The notes beneath the pieces were generated by a model. It did not search any database. It saw only the letters and a list, made by a program, of their open reading frames with translations, and was not told the origin of the DNA. Below, piece after piece: positions 47,392-59,611 of a stretch of 64,000 nt of DNA. How positions within the stretch are numbered: the stretch's first letter is position 1; each line of letters opens with the position of its first letter. Source of the stretch: Brevibacillus sedimenti (GTDB taxonomy: Bacteria; Bacillota; Bacilli; Brevibacillales; Brevibacillaceae); the NCBI RefSeq assembly GCF_020923495.1, contig NZ_CP064048.1, forward strand, positions 1,142,501 through 1,206,500, written 5' to 3'. A program made the position numbers and the translations under genes.

Positions 47392-47421
47392 AAAAAGGCC
47401 GGGGAGTCATCCCCGGCCTTT
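47392..47421 (+). repeat. Right target duplication, working rsmI terminator
   Basis: Arms AAAGGCCGGGG / CCCCGGCCTTT pair perfectly and run into TTTTTC. The loop is the same as in the left copy. Confidence 0.8.
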
Positions 47422-47481
47422 TTCGTTTTTATGGCAGCAATCTGCTCAACGAAAAGCGGCGCTATATGGTTGAGCGGACGA

Positions 47482-47733
47482 TTAGCGCTTGACCGCAGGC
47501 AGTTCGTTCAGGCAGTCCTGGCAAATGATTTTGCCTTTGAAATAGGAAACACGGTCAGCGTTACCGCAGAAAATACAAGCAGGCTCGTACTTTTTCAGGA
47601 TGATGCGCTCTCCGTCCACGTAAATTTCCAACGCGTCTTTTTCGGCGATGCCCAGGGTGCGGCGCAGTTCGATCGGAATCACCACGCGGCCCAGCTCGTC
47701 CACCTTACGTACAATCCCCGTCGATTTCATCAT
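47482..47733 (-). CDS. abrB: Transition-state regulator AbrB with zinc-ribbon C terminus
   Basis: The 83-residue protein has an N-terminal swapped-hairpin DNA-binding domain almost identical to B. subtilis AbrB (MKSTGIVRKVDELGRVVIPI, then ELRRTLGIAEKDALEIYVDG). The C-terminal part is quite different from B. subtilis: CIFCGNADRVSYFKGKIICQ with a following DC gives two CxxC pairs that should bind zinc. AbrB represses post-exponential genes until Spo0A-P lowers it. The promoter and a Spo0A box are upstream. Confidence 0.95.
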   Translation of the reverse strand: MMKSTGIVRKVDELGRVVIPIELRRTLGIAEKDALEIYVDGERIILKKYEPACIFCGNADRVSYFKGKIICQDCLNELPAVKR

Positions 47734-47803
47734 AAATCGTCTCTCCTCTCACAATGTTGCCCAGTGTCGTTTATTGTGCAAATCGGATCATAAATCGTCA
47801 ATA

Positions 47804-47854
47804 TTCGACAATTTCCGTTGTTCCCATCATACCAGCGATTCCCAAAGGTGTCAA
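47804..47854 (-). promoter_or_regulatory. abrB promoter with downstream Spo0A box
   Basis: Reverse-strand TTGACA (47849-47854), a 17-base spacer, and TATGAT (47826-47831). A perfect 0A box TGTCGAA (47804-47810) falls at about +9 to +15, as in the Spo0A-repressed abrB promoter of B. subtilis. Confidence 0.78.
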
Positions 47855-47982
47855 TATGAATTTTACAATTCTTTGAATTTGCATCTGGTGCGAATTTAGT
47901 AGATATGACAGGACCATTGTTTGGGTGCGCTTTATCTTAATGTGCATCGAATTATTGGAAAAAAGTAACTGGAAGCATGGAA

Positions 47983-48029
47983 GGTCGAATTCGACACCTT
48001 ATGTCGAATGATAGAGAGGTGATTCGACA
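47983..48029. promoter_or_regulatory. Cluster of Spo0A boxes
   Basis: GGTCGAA (47983-47989, one mismatch), TTCGACA (47990-47996), TGTCGAA (48002-48008) and TTCGACA (48023-48029): three perfect 0A boxes and one near match in 47 bases. They lie about 130-175 bases beyond the abrB -35 and just upstream of the metG leader promoter. Confidence 0.6.
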
Positions 48030-48126
48030 AATGTGGCTTTTTTTTCTACCGATTCCTTTTTCCCCCTCAACCTGGTCCCGTCTATTCAAGCTCCGTCTGT
48101 CCTTCCGCAAAGTTGCAGGCGGGTGG

Positions 48127-48154
48127 TTTACAAAACGAGGCGGTTGTGTACAAT
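48127..48154 (+). promoter_or_regulatory. metG leader promoter
   Basis: TTTACA (48127-48132), a 16-base spacer, and TACAAT (48149-48154). Confidence 0.65.
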
Positions 48155-48159
48155 AGAGG

Positions 48160-50508
<2,349 letters not shown>

Positions 50509-50528
50509 GGGAAAGGAAGGTAGATCCC

Positions 50529-51308
50529 GTGTTATTCGATACGCACGCACACCTCAATGCCCGGGAGTTTGACGAGGATCGAGAAGAGGTGATTGCCCGC
50601 GCGCGGGAAAACGGCGTGAGCACCATCGTCAACATCGGCTTCAACGCCGAGACGATCCCCACCTGCCTGGAGCTGGCAGAGCGCTACGACTTCATCTATG
50701 CCGCGGTCGGCTGGCACCCGCAGGACGCCAAGGACATGAAAGACGAGCATCTGGAGTGGCTGGAGGAGCTGAGCCGCCACCCGAAAGTGGTCGGACTGGG
50801 AGAAATGGGTCTGGATTACTACTGGGACACCTCGCCGCGGGATGTGCAGGCGGAGGTGTTCCGCAAGCAGATTCGCCTGGCCAAAAAGCTGGGCCTGCCG
50901 ATCATCATTCACAACCGGGACGCTCATCAGGACGTCATCACGATTCTGAGGGAGGAGAAGGCGGCTGAAGTGGGCGGCATCATGCACTGCTTTTCCGGGA
51001 GCTGGGAGACGGCCAAAATGGCGCTCGACATGAACTTCTACATCTCGTTCGGCGGTCCGCTCACATTCAAGAACGCAAAGCAGCCGAAAGAGGTGGCGGC
51101 CAAGGTGCCGCTCGATCGGCTGTTGATCGAGACCGACTGCCCGTACCTGACCCCGCATCCGTATCGCGGCAAGCGAAACGAGAGCGGATACGTCCGCTAC
51201 GTCTGCGAGGCGATGGCCGACATCCACGGTCTGTCCTGCGAGGAAATGGCCCGGATCACGGCCGAGAACGCCCGCCGGCTGTTCCGGCTGGAAGCCCGTA
51301 CCGAATAG
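50529..51308 (+). CDS. tatD: TatD-family metal-dependent hydrolase
   Basis: The 259-residue TIM barrel has metal ligands in LFDTHAHLNAREFDEDRE (HxH), GLGEMGLDYYWD (Glu), IIIHNRDAHQD, MHCFSGSWE, and LLIETDCPYLTPHPYRGKRN (Asp). Family members have 3'-5' DNase activity and sometimes D-aminoacyl hydrolase activity. The start is GTG after GGAAGG. Order metS-tatD-yabE is as in B. subtilis (yabD). Confidence 0.94.
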   Translation: MLFDTHAHLNAREFDEDREEVIARARENGVSTIVNIGFNAETIPTCLELAERYDFIYAAVGWHPQDAKDMKDEHLEWLEELSRHPKVVGLGEMGLDYYWDTSPRDVQAEVFRKQIRLAKKLGLPIIIHNRDAHQDVITILREEKAAEVGGIMHCFSGSWETAKMALDMNFYISFGGPLTFKNAKQPKEVAAKVPLDRLLIETDCPYLTPHPYRGKRNESGYVRYVCEAMADIHGLSCEEMARITAENARRLFRLEARTE

Positions 51309-51333
51309 CGCCTTCAAAGCTCATTATTATGAC

Positions 51334-51383
51334 AAAAGCCCTTCTGTGAACGCGCATCAGCGCATCGCAAAAGGGCTTTTTTG
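51334..51383 (+). terminator. tatD terminator
   Basis: Arms AAAAGCCCTT / AAGGGCTTTT around a 27-base loop, then T. From 51384 to 51610 I see no gene or repeat. Confidence 0.8.
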
Positions 51384-51610
51384 CCAATTCCGGCTTGTTG
51401 ATTGCGCACATCCGGCGGCGTTTTTCCGGCAGGTGGCCGAGTATTTTCTGCCAAGCCAGGTTCTCCCGCAGTTTTCTCCTGCATACCATAGTCCATGTGT
51501 CGAACGATTCCATTTCTCTCGACAGAACTGCTCGACACAAACGTGCTTCCATTCGCCATGAGCTTTTTGCTAGGCTGGTAGCGATTATTTGGTTCTAGGA
51601 AGGGGGTAAT

Positions 51611-51639
51611 TTGACAAACCGGAGAAAGTAGCATACAAT
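51611..51639 (+). promoter_or_regulatory. yabE promoter (near consensus)
   Basis: TTGACA (51611-51616), a 17-base spacer, and TACAAT (51634-51639). A leader of about 110 bases follows; no riboswitch is recognised in it. Confidence 0.85.
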
Positions 51640-51755
51640 CAAGACCGACCTTGTTCAGAACTGGCCAATTTCCAAAATATTGGTGCGATTTCATCACCCT
51701 TGCCTGACCAGACGGGAAAAGCCTCGTGCTTTTCCAGGAAAAAGGAGTGTGGGAA

Positions 51756-52841
51756 ATGGAGTTACGCACGATATGGGAACGGCAAAAGAAGCGAGCAATT
51801 GCCATACTGGGCTGTCTCGCTCTGGTGCTGGTGCCCATGATTGGCTATTTATCTGCCCAAGCAAAGCAACCGAAGCAGGTCACGTTTACCTTGGACGGTG
51901 TCACCAAAAAGGTGGCGACCAAGGCGAAAACCGTTAAAGAGTTCTTGGAAGAACGACAGATTGCGGTGACAGATAACGATAACTTGCAGCCAGAAGCAGA
52001 CACCAAAATTTCCGACGGAATAAACATCACCTTACATACACGCTGGGCAATCCCTGTCCACGTGGACGGGCAGACAAAACTCGTGCAAACGCTCAGCCGT
52101 GATGTGGCCGGTGTCTTGAAGGACGCAGGCATTACACTGGGCAAACAGGACCGGGTGGAACCGGCACTGACAGCGTCTCTCTCCAAAGACTCGACGATCT
52201 TTGTCACGCGGGTCAGCGAACAGATCGTCAAGGTTAAGGAGCGCGTACCATATCAGGAAATTCGCAAAGGCGATGCTTCTCTGACAAAGGGACAGACCCG
52301 CGTACTGCAAAGCGGGCAGGAAGGGAAAGTCATCGCGCACTACAGACTGGTTACGGAAAACGGAAAACAAGTATCCCGTGAACTGGTAAAACGAGATGTC
52401 ATCACACCGAAAAAAGACCGTATTGTCGCGGTAGGAACGGCCGCATCCGTTCAAGCCGACACGTCAAAACGGGTCGTTGCCGCAGCGGGGTTGGTCTCCC
52501 GCGGTGGCAAAGTGTTCCGGCCGAAAAAGGTACTGAACGGGGTTACCTTGACCGCCTACTCTCCGGCAGGGGGAGGCAAGCCTGTCGGATCGCCGGGTTA
52601 TGGCCGCACGGCTACCGGTGTCAAGGCAGAAGCCGGGCATACCATAGCCGTCGATCCCAAAGTCATTCCGCTGGGATGGTGGGTGTATATCGACGGAATC
52701 GGGTATCGTCGCGCAGAGGACACAGGCGGTGCGATAAAAGGTCACAAGATTGACGTGTTTGTCAGCACAGAAGCGGAAGCGATCCGATTCGGCCGCAAGC
52801 GAAATCGCACGGTTTACATTATCGGACCACACAAGCCTTAA
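51756..52841 (+). CDS. yabE: Cell-wall protein YabE: DUF348, G5 and 3D domains
   Basis: The 361-residue protein has a basic N terminus and a membrane/signal segment (AIAILGCLALVLVPMIGYLS). Two DUF348 repeats follow (about 45-95, VTFTLDGVTKKVATKAKTVK; about 100-150). A G5 domain (about 160-235, TRVSEQIVKVKERVPYQEIR) and a C-terminal 3D domain with the DxxxD catalytic pattern (TAYSPAGGGK, DPKVIPLGWWVYI, AEDTGGAIKGHKIDVFV) complete it. This is the Sps/Rpf-like layout thought to cleave peptidoglycan strands. AAAGGAG lies eight bases before the ATG. Confidence 0.93.
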   Translation: MELRTIWERQKKRAIAILGCLALVLVPMIGYLSAQAKQPKQVTFTLDGVTKKVATKAKTVKEFLEERQIAVTDNDNLQPEADTKISDGINITLHTRWAIPVHVDGQTKLVQTLSRDVAGVLKDAGITLGKQDRVEPALTASLSKDSTIFVTRVSEQIVKVKERVPYQEIRKGDASLTKGQTRVLQSGQEGKVIAHYRLVTENGKQVSRELVKRDVITPKKDRIVAVGTAASVQADTSKRVVAAAGLVSRGGKVFRPKKVLNGVTLTAYSPAGGGKPVGSPGYGRTATGVKAEAGHTIAVDPKVIPLGWWVYIDGIGYRRAEDTGGAIKGHKIDVFVSTEAEAIRFGRKRNRTVYIIGPHKP

Positions 52842-52992
52842 TGGACAGGAGCCTGCGCTCCTGTCTTCTGTTTGCCGTCTTACCATTATGACGGGCGGGG
52901 AACGGAAACGTTTCAGCCGCACGCACAGAAACAGTACGTGATTTTGGTATACTAATACCATGTCAACACGGTAGGAAAGCGGGAGCAGCGAC

Positions 52993-54446
<1,454 letters not shown>

Positions 54447-54449
54447 GGA

Positions 54450-54485
54450 ACGCCCCTTGGATACAAGGGGCGTTTGGTATTTTTG
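54450..54485 (+). terminator. rsmA terminator
   Basis: Stem ACGCCCCTTG / CAAGGGGCGT with a GATA loop and a T-rich tail. Confidence 0.85.
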
Positions 54486-54614
54486 GGACAGTCTCAACCA
54501 TTTGGGAAAATGATAATCAGAGGACGAAAGCGGCTAGGAATTTTAGTAGCCGGACGTGGTTTTTTTGGACAAACCATGTGACAAAAATCTGCTGATTTCA
54601 CGAAAAAAACACCG

Positions 54615-54644
54615 TTGACAAGAGTTGATGTTGGTTGCTATAAT
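54615..54644 (+). promoter_or_regulatory. veg promoter P1
   Basis: Perfect TTGACA (54615-54620) and TATAAT (54639-54644) with an 18-base spacer. Confidence 0.85.
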
Positions 54645-54655
54645 TTTTTATTTCT

Positions 54656-54684
54656 TTGACAAAATAAGCATAGGCTGTTATAAT
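54656..54684 (+). promoter_or_regulatory. veg promoter P2
   Basis: Perfect TTGACA (54656-54661) and TATAAT (54679-54684) with a 17-base spacer, 25 bases before the veg start codon. This is a full sigma-A consensus. Confidence 0.9.
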
Positions 54685-54709
54685 GGAATCAAGCGAGGTG
54701 GATGAGATA

Positions 54710-54982
54710 ATGGCAAGAAACGCGTTACTTGACATTAAACGCAGTTTAGACGAGCACATTGGCGAACGCATCCTGCTGAAAGCCAATGGCGGTCGCCGCA
54801 AAACCGTCGAACGGACGGGCATCCTCGAAGAAACATACCCCTCTGTATTCGTAGTAAAGCTTGATGACGACCAATTGTTTGAGCGAGTTTCATACAGCTA
54901 TGCTGACATCTTGACGGAGACAGTAGAATTGACAGTGTGCCGTGACAACGAGCACATTCGTATTACTTTTGTACAGCAGTAG
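54710..54982 (+). CDS. veg: Veg protein
   Basis: The 90-residue protein of the Veg family contains [40 protein letters not shown] and [20 protein letters not shown]. In B. subtilis Veg affects biofilm gene expression and spore outgrowth. The ATG at 54710 is chosen; the frame extends upstream into the -10. Two consensus promoters in tandem predict very high expression, as for B. subtilis veg. Confidence 0.95.
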   Translation: MARNALLDIKRSLDEHIGERILLKANGGRRKTVERTGILEETYPSVFVVKLDDDQLFERVSYSYADILTETVELTVCRDNEHIRITFVQQ

Positions 54983-55153
54983 GGCCCTGGCGGCTCTGCT
55001 GTTTTGTTTTTTTCTCCTGCTGTTCCCTGGCTTGGTACTCGATATTATATCCATTCGGCGCCATCGTTGTGTCGGCTGAATCGAGAGGATGGCCGGGGTT
55101 TTTTTGTCCGACCTCGCGCATACTAAGGCTGTCAACGAGAAAGGGAGGATGTT

Positions 55154-55336
55154 ATGGGTCGCAGACGAGGCATCATGTCTGAAGCGTTCAAGATGGAGTT
55201 GGCCAAAGAGCTGGGGTTTTACGACACGGTAAAAACTGAAGGCTGGGGCGCCATCACCACGCGCGATGCCGGGAATCTGGTCAAACGCGCGATTCAGATT
55301 GCCGAGGAAGCGTTAGCCAAACAGAATGCCAAATAA
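55154..55336 (+). CDS. sspF: Small acid-soluble spore protein, alpha/beta type (SspF)
   Basis: The 60-residue DNA-coating spore protein contains [20 protein letters not shown] and the second motif [20 protein letters not shown]. It fits the SspF subgroup always found after veg. The germination-protease site is less obvious than in SspA/B. AGGGAGG precedes the ATG. Sigma-G control is expected but not readable. Confidence 0.93.
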   Translation: MGRRRGIMSEAFKMELAKELGFYDTVKTEGWGAITTRDAGNLVKRAIQIAEEALAKQNAK

Positions 55337-55393
55337 ACTCGTTGACAGGCCGGGGAAACCCGGCTTCTTCCTGCGTTTTTGGTTTCGCGGCAG

Positions 55394-55422
55394 TTGCTCC
55401 GCATTGCCTATTATGATAGAAT
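55394..55422 (+). promoter_or_regulatory. Promoter upstream of the RAT-controlled DUF218 gene
   Basis: TTGCTC (55394-55399), a 17-base spacer, and TAGAAT (55417-55422). The expected start point is about 12 bases before the antiterminator. Confidence 0.6.
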
Positions 55423-55440
55423 ATTCAGAAAAATACACAC

Positions 55441-55522
55441 GCGTGTCACTAGGCGAACTAGGCATGAGCGAACGGAAGCGGCAAGGGGCGAGTCCCTCTG
55501 CTCTGGACGCTCATGCTTTTTT
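55441..55522 (+). promoter_or_regulatory. GlcT-type RNA antiterminator overlapping a terminator
   Basis: GCGTGTCACTAG, GCGAA and CTAGGCATGAGC (55441-55469) match the two RATs of the PTS locus in length, stem and flanks. GCATGAGCG (55462-55470) pairs with CGCTCATGC (55508-55516) before six T, so the RAT and the terminator compete. It lies 86 bases before the TPR-DUF218 gene. Confidence 0.72.
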
Positions 55523-55607
55523 CAGGAGGTGAAAGCGGGCAGCAGACCGGGAACAGGCGAGGGTTACGCACCAAACAGATCGATCAGCGACAGGAGGAAT
55601 GGGAAGT

Positions 55608-56765
55608 ATGTGGAAAAGCAAGGGAATCGTACGGGGAACAGTGGCCGCTTTTGTCATCTCTACGGCGCTCTATACACCAGTTCCGGCCCAAACGGAGGCG
55701 GTATCTCCCGAGCCGCCGCCATCAGCGTCTGCGGAAGCGCCGGCGAGCGTCATCCAAAACGACGAGCCCACATCCGTCCGCATCAATCAGTTGGTCGACA
55801 CGGCCATGTACTACTACTGGCACGGCGGCGACCTGCAGCAAGCGGAAAAGGAAATCTTCAAGGGCATCACCCTGAAAGGCAAATACGATGTGGTCGAACA
55901 CGCCTTTCGGGAAGCGACGATCCTCGATCCGTACAATCTGGATCTGAAGTTTTCGCTGGCGTCGACGCAGGTCATCCAGAAAAAGCTGCCCGAAGCCCTG
56001 CAGACGTACCGGCAGATCCTGCGCCTGGACCCTGACAATTTCAACGCCACCCTGCTGTTCGCCGTCTACTCCAAGGCGAACGGAGACGAGCGGGCGTTTC
56101 AGGAGGCCGTGTCCAGGCTGCGGACGATCGATCCGCAAAGGACGGCCGCCTATCTGGAAAAGCTGCGGGCGACAGACGAGATCCTGGCCGGCAGGCTCAA
56201 CACCGCGGTTCCGGCCGGGCTGCCGCAAACCCGGCACGCGATCGTGATCCTGGGCTACGCGCTGGCGGACGACGGTTCGATGCGCCAGCCGCTCGTGGAC
56301 CGGCTGAAAACGGGCCTGGCGGTCGCCAGACAATACCCGCAGGCCAACATCATCGTTACCGGCGGAGTGCCAAAGCAGGGCGTCACCGAAGCGGACGCGA
56401 TGAGCCGATGGCTGGTCTCCCAAGGGATTGACCAGGACCGCATCCTCCTGGAGAACAAGTCGACGGACACGGTGGAAAACGCCCTGTTTACGATGGCGAT
56501 CCTGGAGCGGGAAGGGATCCGCGACGTCACGCTGGTGACTAGCGCGAGCCATATGAGACGGGCATTGACCGTCTTTCGCGAAGCCGGCGAATTGTACGCG
56601 AAGATGAACGGCAGCAGCGGGAGCGTCAGATTTAGCCATGTGGCCAGCCTGGATTACCCGACGATCGAGGAGGCGCAGCAGGTGACGAAAGACGAGCGAC
56701 TGGTCACCTACCGTGACCTGTTGAGAGCTTCGGGCATCTGGGCGTATCCCGGAAAACAGCGATAG
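55608..56765 (+). CDS. TPR-containing DUF218 (ElyC/SanA/YdcF-like) envelope protein
   Basis: The 385-residue protein has an N-terminal signal segment (IVRGTVAAFVISTALYTPVP), a Pro/Ala-rich linker and TPR-like helices (about 85-180, FREATILDPYNLDLKFSLAS, LQTYRQILRLDPDNF). A C-terminal DUF218 domain follows (about 210-360, RHAIVILGYALADDGSMRQP, VTGGVPKQGVTEADAM, TSASHMRRALTVFR). DUF218 proteins are implicated in envelope biogenesis; the biochemical activity is unclear. The ATG at 55608 is ten bases after AGGAGG. Regulation by the upstream antiterminator links it to PTS sugar state. Confidence 0.85.
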   Translation: MWKSKGIVRGTVAAFVISTALYTPVPAQTEAVSPEPPPSASAEAPASVIQNDEPTSVRINQLVDTAMYYYWHGGDLQQAEKEIFKGITLKGKYDVVEHAFREATILDPYNLDLKFSLASTQVIQKKLPEALQTYRQILRLDPDNFNATLLFAVYSKANGDERAFQEAVSRLRTIDPQRTAAYLEKLRATDEILAGRLNTAVPAGLPQTRHAIVILGYALADDGSMRQPLVDRLKTGLAVARQYPQANIIVTGGVPKQGVTEADAMSRWLVSQGIDQDRILLENKSTDTVENALFTMAILEREGIRDVTLVTSASHMRRALTVFREAGELYAKMNGSSGSVRFSHVASLDYPTIEEAQQVTKDERLVTYRDLLRASGIWAYPGKQR

Positions 56766-56853
56766 GCTTTTCTTCCGTCCAACTGGCACGGCAGAGAACC
56801 CCTGTGCTACAATAAGAGACTAGAAAATCTGAACGTAGGCAGAGGTGAACAAC

Positions 56854-57732
56854 ATGCGTATCTCGGTCAAAGCGCCCGCCAAAATCAACCTGACTCTCGA
56901 CGTGCTGGCCAAACGGCCGGACGGTTATCACGAAGTGGAAATGGTGATGACCACAGTGGACTTGGCGGATCGCGTAGACCTGACCTTGCGCCAGGACGGC
57001 GCCATTACGCTGGACTGCTCTGCCAGTTTTGTACCGGACGACATACGCAACCACGCCTACAAGGCGGCGGTGCTGCTGCGTGAACGCTATCAGATACGTC
57101 AGGGCGTACATGTGCATATTGACAAACAGATTCCGGTAGCCGCCGGACTGGCCGGAGGAAGCAGTGACGCGGCAGCCGCCCTGCGCGGCCTAAACAAGCT
57201 TTGGAATCTCGGGCTGAGTCTGGACGAGCTGGCCGCCATCGGGGCGGAAATCGGGTCCGATGTGCCGTTTTGCGTCTACGGCGGCACGGCACTCGCCAGG
57301 GGGAGAGGCGAGCAGATCACCCATTTGCCGGCTCCCGCTCCTTGCTGGGTCATATTGGCGAAACCGCCGATCGGGGTCTCCACGGCTGACGTGTACGGCC
57401 GATTGCGCGTTCAGGAGATCGCCCGCCATCCTTCCACAGAGCAAATGATCAGGTCGATTCGCGAACAGGATTTTTCACTGATGTGCCGCTCCATGGGTAA
57501 CGTGCTGGAAGAGGTGACGTTGGACATGCACCCGCAGGTCCGGCAGATCAAGGAGCTGATGGAACAGTCGGGAGCGGACGGGGTGCTGATGTCGGGGAGC
57601 GGACCGACCGTGTTCGCCCTCGTGCAAAAGGAAGCGAAGGTCCACCGTATCTACAACGCGCTGCGCGGATTTGTCAAAGACGTGTTCGTGGCCCGCATGC
57701 TGGGGATGCCTGATGGGGAAATGCTTGCATGA
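56854..57732 (+). CDS. ispE: 4-diphosphocytidyl-2-C-methyl-D-erythritol kinase
   Basis: GHMP kinase of the MEP isoprenoid pathway. The 292-residue protein contains [20 protein letters not shown], the ATP loop [20 protein letters not shown] and motif 3 [14 protein letters not shown]. The ATG at 56854 follows AGAGGTGA; a GTG nine bases earlier is less likely. TACAAT at about 56808 may be the -10. Confidence 0.96.
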   Translation: MRISVKAPAKINLTLDVLAKRPDGYHEVEMVMTTVDLADRVDLTLRQDGAITLDCSASFVPDDIRNHAYKAAVLLRERYQIRQGVHVHIDKQIPVAAGLAGGSSDAAAALRGLNKLWNLGLSLDELAAIGAEIGSDVPFCVYGGTALARGRGEQITHLPAPAPCWVILAKPPIGVSTADVYGRLRVQEIARHPSTEQMIRSIREQDFSLMCRSMGNVLEEVTLDMHPQVRQIKELMEQSGADGVLMSGSGPTVFALVQKEAKVHRIYNALRGFVKDVFVARMLGMPDGEMLA

Positions 57733-57790
57733 TCCCGTATGGAAATGATAAATTAGCACCATAATATTCGGTTTTTTTGGAGGAAGAATC

Positions 57791-58621
57791 ATGAAGAAAA
57801 TGCGCAGAAGTGCGCGTCTGGTCGACATGACGCAGCACTTGCTCGCCCATCCCCACACGCTGATTCCACTCACCATGTTTGCCGAACAGTACGGAGCGGC
57901 AAAGTCGTCCATCAGCGAAGACTTGTCCATTATCAAGGAAGCGTTTGAGAGCCAGGGTGTGGGTGCGCTGCGAACGGTAGCGGGAGCGGCTGGCGGCGTG
58001 AAGTACATTCCTCAGATGAAGACGGAACAGGCCCTTCACTTCATGCGCGAACTGATCGGCCATTTGGAAAATCCCGACCGCCTGCTGCCGGGCGGCTACC
58101 TGTACATGTCTGACATCCTCGGCCATCCGGCCACCATGGCCCGGATCGGCAAGCTGTTTGCCACCGCCTTTGCCGAAAAGAACGTGGAAGTGGTCATGAC
58201 GGTGGAAACCAAGGGGATTCCGCTCGCCTACGCAACGGCCGCCTATCTGAACGTGCCAGTTGTGATCGTTCGGCGCGACAACAAGGTGACGGAAGGATCC
58301 GTGGTCAGCATCAATTACGTGTCCGGCTCGAGCAAGCGCATTCAGACGATGTCGCTTGCCCGCCGCGCGCTGGCCGAACAGTCCCGTGTCCTGATCGTCG
58401 ACGATTTCATGAAGGCCGGCGGCACGATTCGCGGCATGATCGATCTCCTGCAGGAGTTCCGCGCCACTGTGGTGGGCTGCGGCGTGTTGGTGGAGACGGC
58501 TGACGTCACGGATCGTCTCGTGGACGAGTACGTTTCGCTGGCCAAGCTGCGCGATGTGGATGTGAAGGGCAAGCAAATCGAGATCGAGCTGGGCAGTTAT
58601 TTTCACAACAGAGAGGAGTAA
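57791..58621 (+). CDS. purR: Purine operon repressor PurR
   Basis: The 276-residue protein has a winged-helix domain (1-75, [40 protein letters not shown]) and a phosphoribosyltransferase-like domain with the PRPP loop [24 protein letters not shown] binding releases it from purine-gene operators. It has seven bases to ridA, the conserved pair. Confidence 0.96.
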   Translation: MKKMRRSARLVDMTQHLLAHPHTLIPLTMFAEQYGAAKSSISEDLSIIKEAFESQGVGALRTVAGAAGGVKYIPQMKTEQALHFMRELIGHLENPDRLLPGGYLYMSDILGHPATMARIGKLFATAFAEKNVEVVMTVETKGIPLAYATAAYLNVPVVIVRRDNKVTEGSVVSINYVSGSSKRIQTMSLARRALAEQSRVLIVDDFMKAGGTIRGMIDLLQEFRATVVGCGVLVETADVTDRLVDEYVSLAKLRDVDVKGKQIEIELGSYFHNREE

Positions 58622-58628
58622 TGAACAG

Positions 58629-59012
58629 ATGGCGATTTCATTTGTTTCGACGGACAAGGCGCCGGCGGCAATCGGTCCGTACAGCCAGGCGGTCAAGGCA
58701 GGCCCTTTTCTGTATGCATCCGGTCAAATCCCGCTGCGCCCGGACGGCACCCTGGTCGAAGGGGATATCGTGGACCAGGCGCACCAGGTGTTTGCCAACA
58801 TCAAGGCGATCCTGGCCGAAGCCGGGCTGTCGCTCGCTGATGTGGTGAAAGCGACTGTGTTTATCAAGGACATGAACGATTTTGGCCGGCTGAACGACGT
58901 GTACGCCGAATACTTTGGCGATCACAAACCGGCCCGTTCTACGGTGGAAGTGGCTCGTCTGCCGCGCGACGTCAAGGTGGAAATCGAAGTCATTGCGTAC
59001 GCAGGAGAATAA
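58629..59012 (+). CDS. ridA: Enamine/imine deaminase RidA (YabJ)
   Basis: The 127-residue YjgF/RidA trimer subunit contains [30 protein letters not shown], and the catalytic Arg in [20 protein letters not shown]. It hydrolyses reactive 2-aminoacrylate. In B. subtilis yabJ is needed with purR for purine repression. Confidence 0.96.
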   Translation: MAISFVSTDKAPAAIGPYSQAVKAGPFLYASGQIPLRPDGTLVEGDIVDQAHQVFANIKAILAEAGLSLADVVKATVFIKDMNDFGRLNDVYAEYFGDHKPARSTVEVARLPRDVKVEIEVIAYAGE

Positions 59013-59037
59013 TGGAGAATCGTGTAGAATAATCAAA

Positions 59038-59072
59038 AAGTCCGACACCAGGCCGTGTCGGACTTGTTTTTT
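59038..59072 (+). terminator. ridA terminator
   Basis: Stem AAGTCCGACAC / GTGTCGGACTT followed by GTTTTTT. Confidence 0.9.
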
Positions 59073-59137
59073 GCGCATTTGTCCCGCAGGGGAGAGAAAA
59101 ATTATCGTTTTTTTTTTCAAAAATTCGGTAACCCAGC

Positions 59138-59165
59138 AGGAATATTTACCCAGAGCGTGGAAATA
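59138..59165 (+). promoter_or_regulatory. spoVG sigma-H promoter
   Basis: AGGAATA (59138-59144), 12 bases, then GTGGAAATA (59157-59165), against the sigma-H consensus RnAGGAWWW and RnnGAATWW with one mismatch. spoVG of B. subtilis is the classic sigma-H gene. Confidence 0.75.
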
Positions 59166-59202
59166 ATCCTAAACGCTTTGATAGATAAAGGGAGTGAACT
59201 TA

Positions 59203-59490
59203 ATGGAAGTAACAGACGTAAGACTTCGCCGAGTGAATACGGATGGTAGAATGAAAGCCATTGCGTCCATTACGATTGACCATGAATTCGTGGTTCATGA
59301 TATTCGTGTCATTGACGGGAACAATGGCATGTTTGTTGCGATGCCCAGCAAACGCACCCCGGATGGGGAGTTCCGCGACATCGCACATCCGATCTCCTCT
59401 GCCACGCGCGAAAAGATTCAGGCTGCTGTGCTGGCTGAATACGAGCGCGTCGGTCAGGAAGAAGAGAACACCATCGAAGCAGGCGCTTGA
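59203..59490 (+). CDS. spoVG: SpoVG, site-specific RNA/DNA-binding regulator
   Basis: The 95-residue protein contains [40 protein letters not shown] and [20 protein letters not shown]. It influences septation in sporulation and virulence traits in relatives. The ATG at 59203 follows AAAGGGAGTGA. It is monocistronic with the sigma-H promoter and a close terminator. Confidence 0.97.
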   Translation: MEVTDVRLRRVNTDGRMKAIASITIDHEFVVHDIRVIDGNNGMFVAMPSKRTPDGEFRDIAHPISSATREKIQAAVLAEYERVGQEEENTIEAGA

Positions 59491-59504
59491 TTCAAGTCCA
59501 GCAA

Positions 59505-59535
59505 AAAGCACCCGGTCTCGACGACTGGGTGCTTT
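59505..59535. terminator. spoVG terminator, possibly bidirectional
   Basis: Stem AAAGCACCC / GGGTGCTTT with an extended inner stem. Confidence 0.75.
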
Positions 59536-59611
59536 GTTCTTGCCGAAGCAGCCGGACGAAAAGCCAGGCGAGGCTGTTCCACCGGTCCCGGTCCTGTTGC
59601 CGTTTTCGCCG

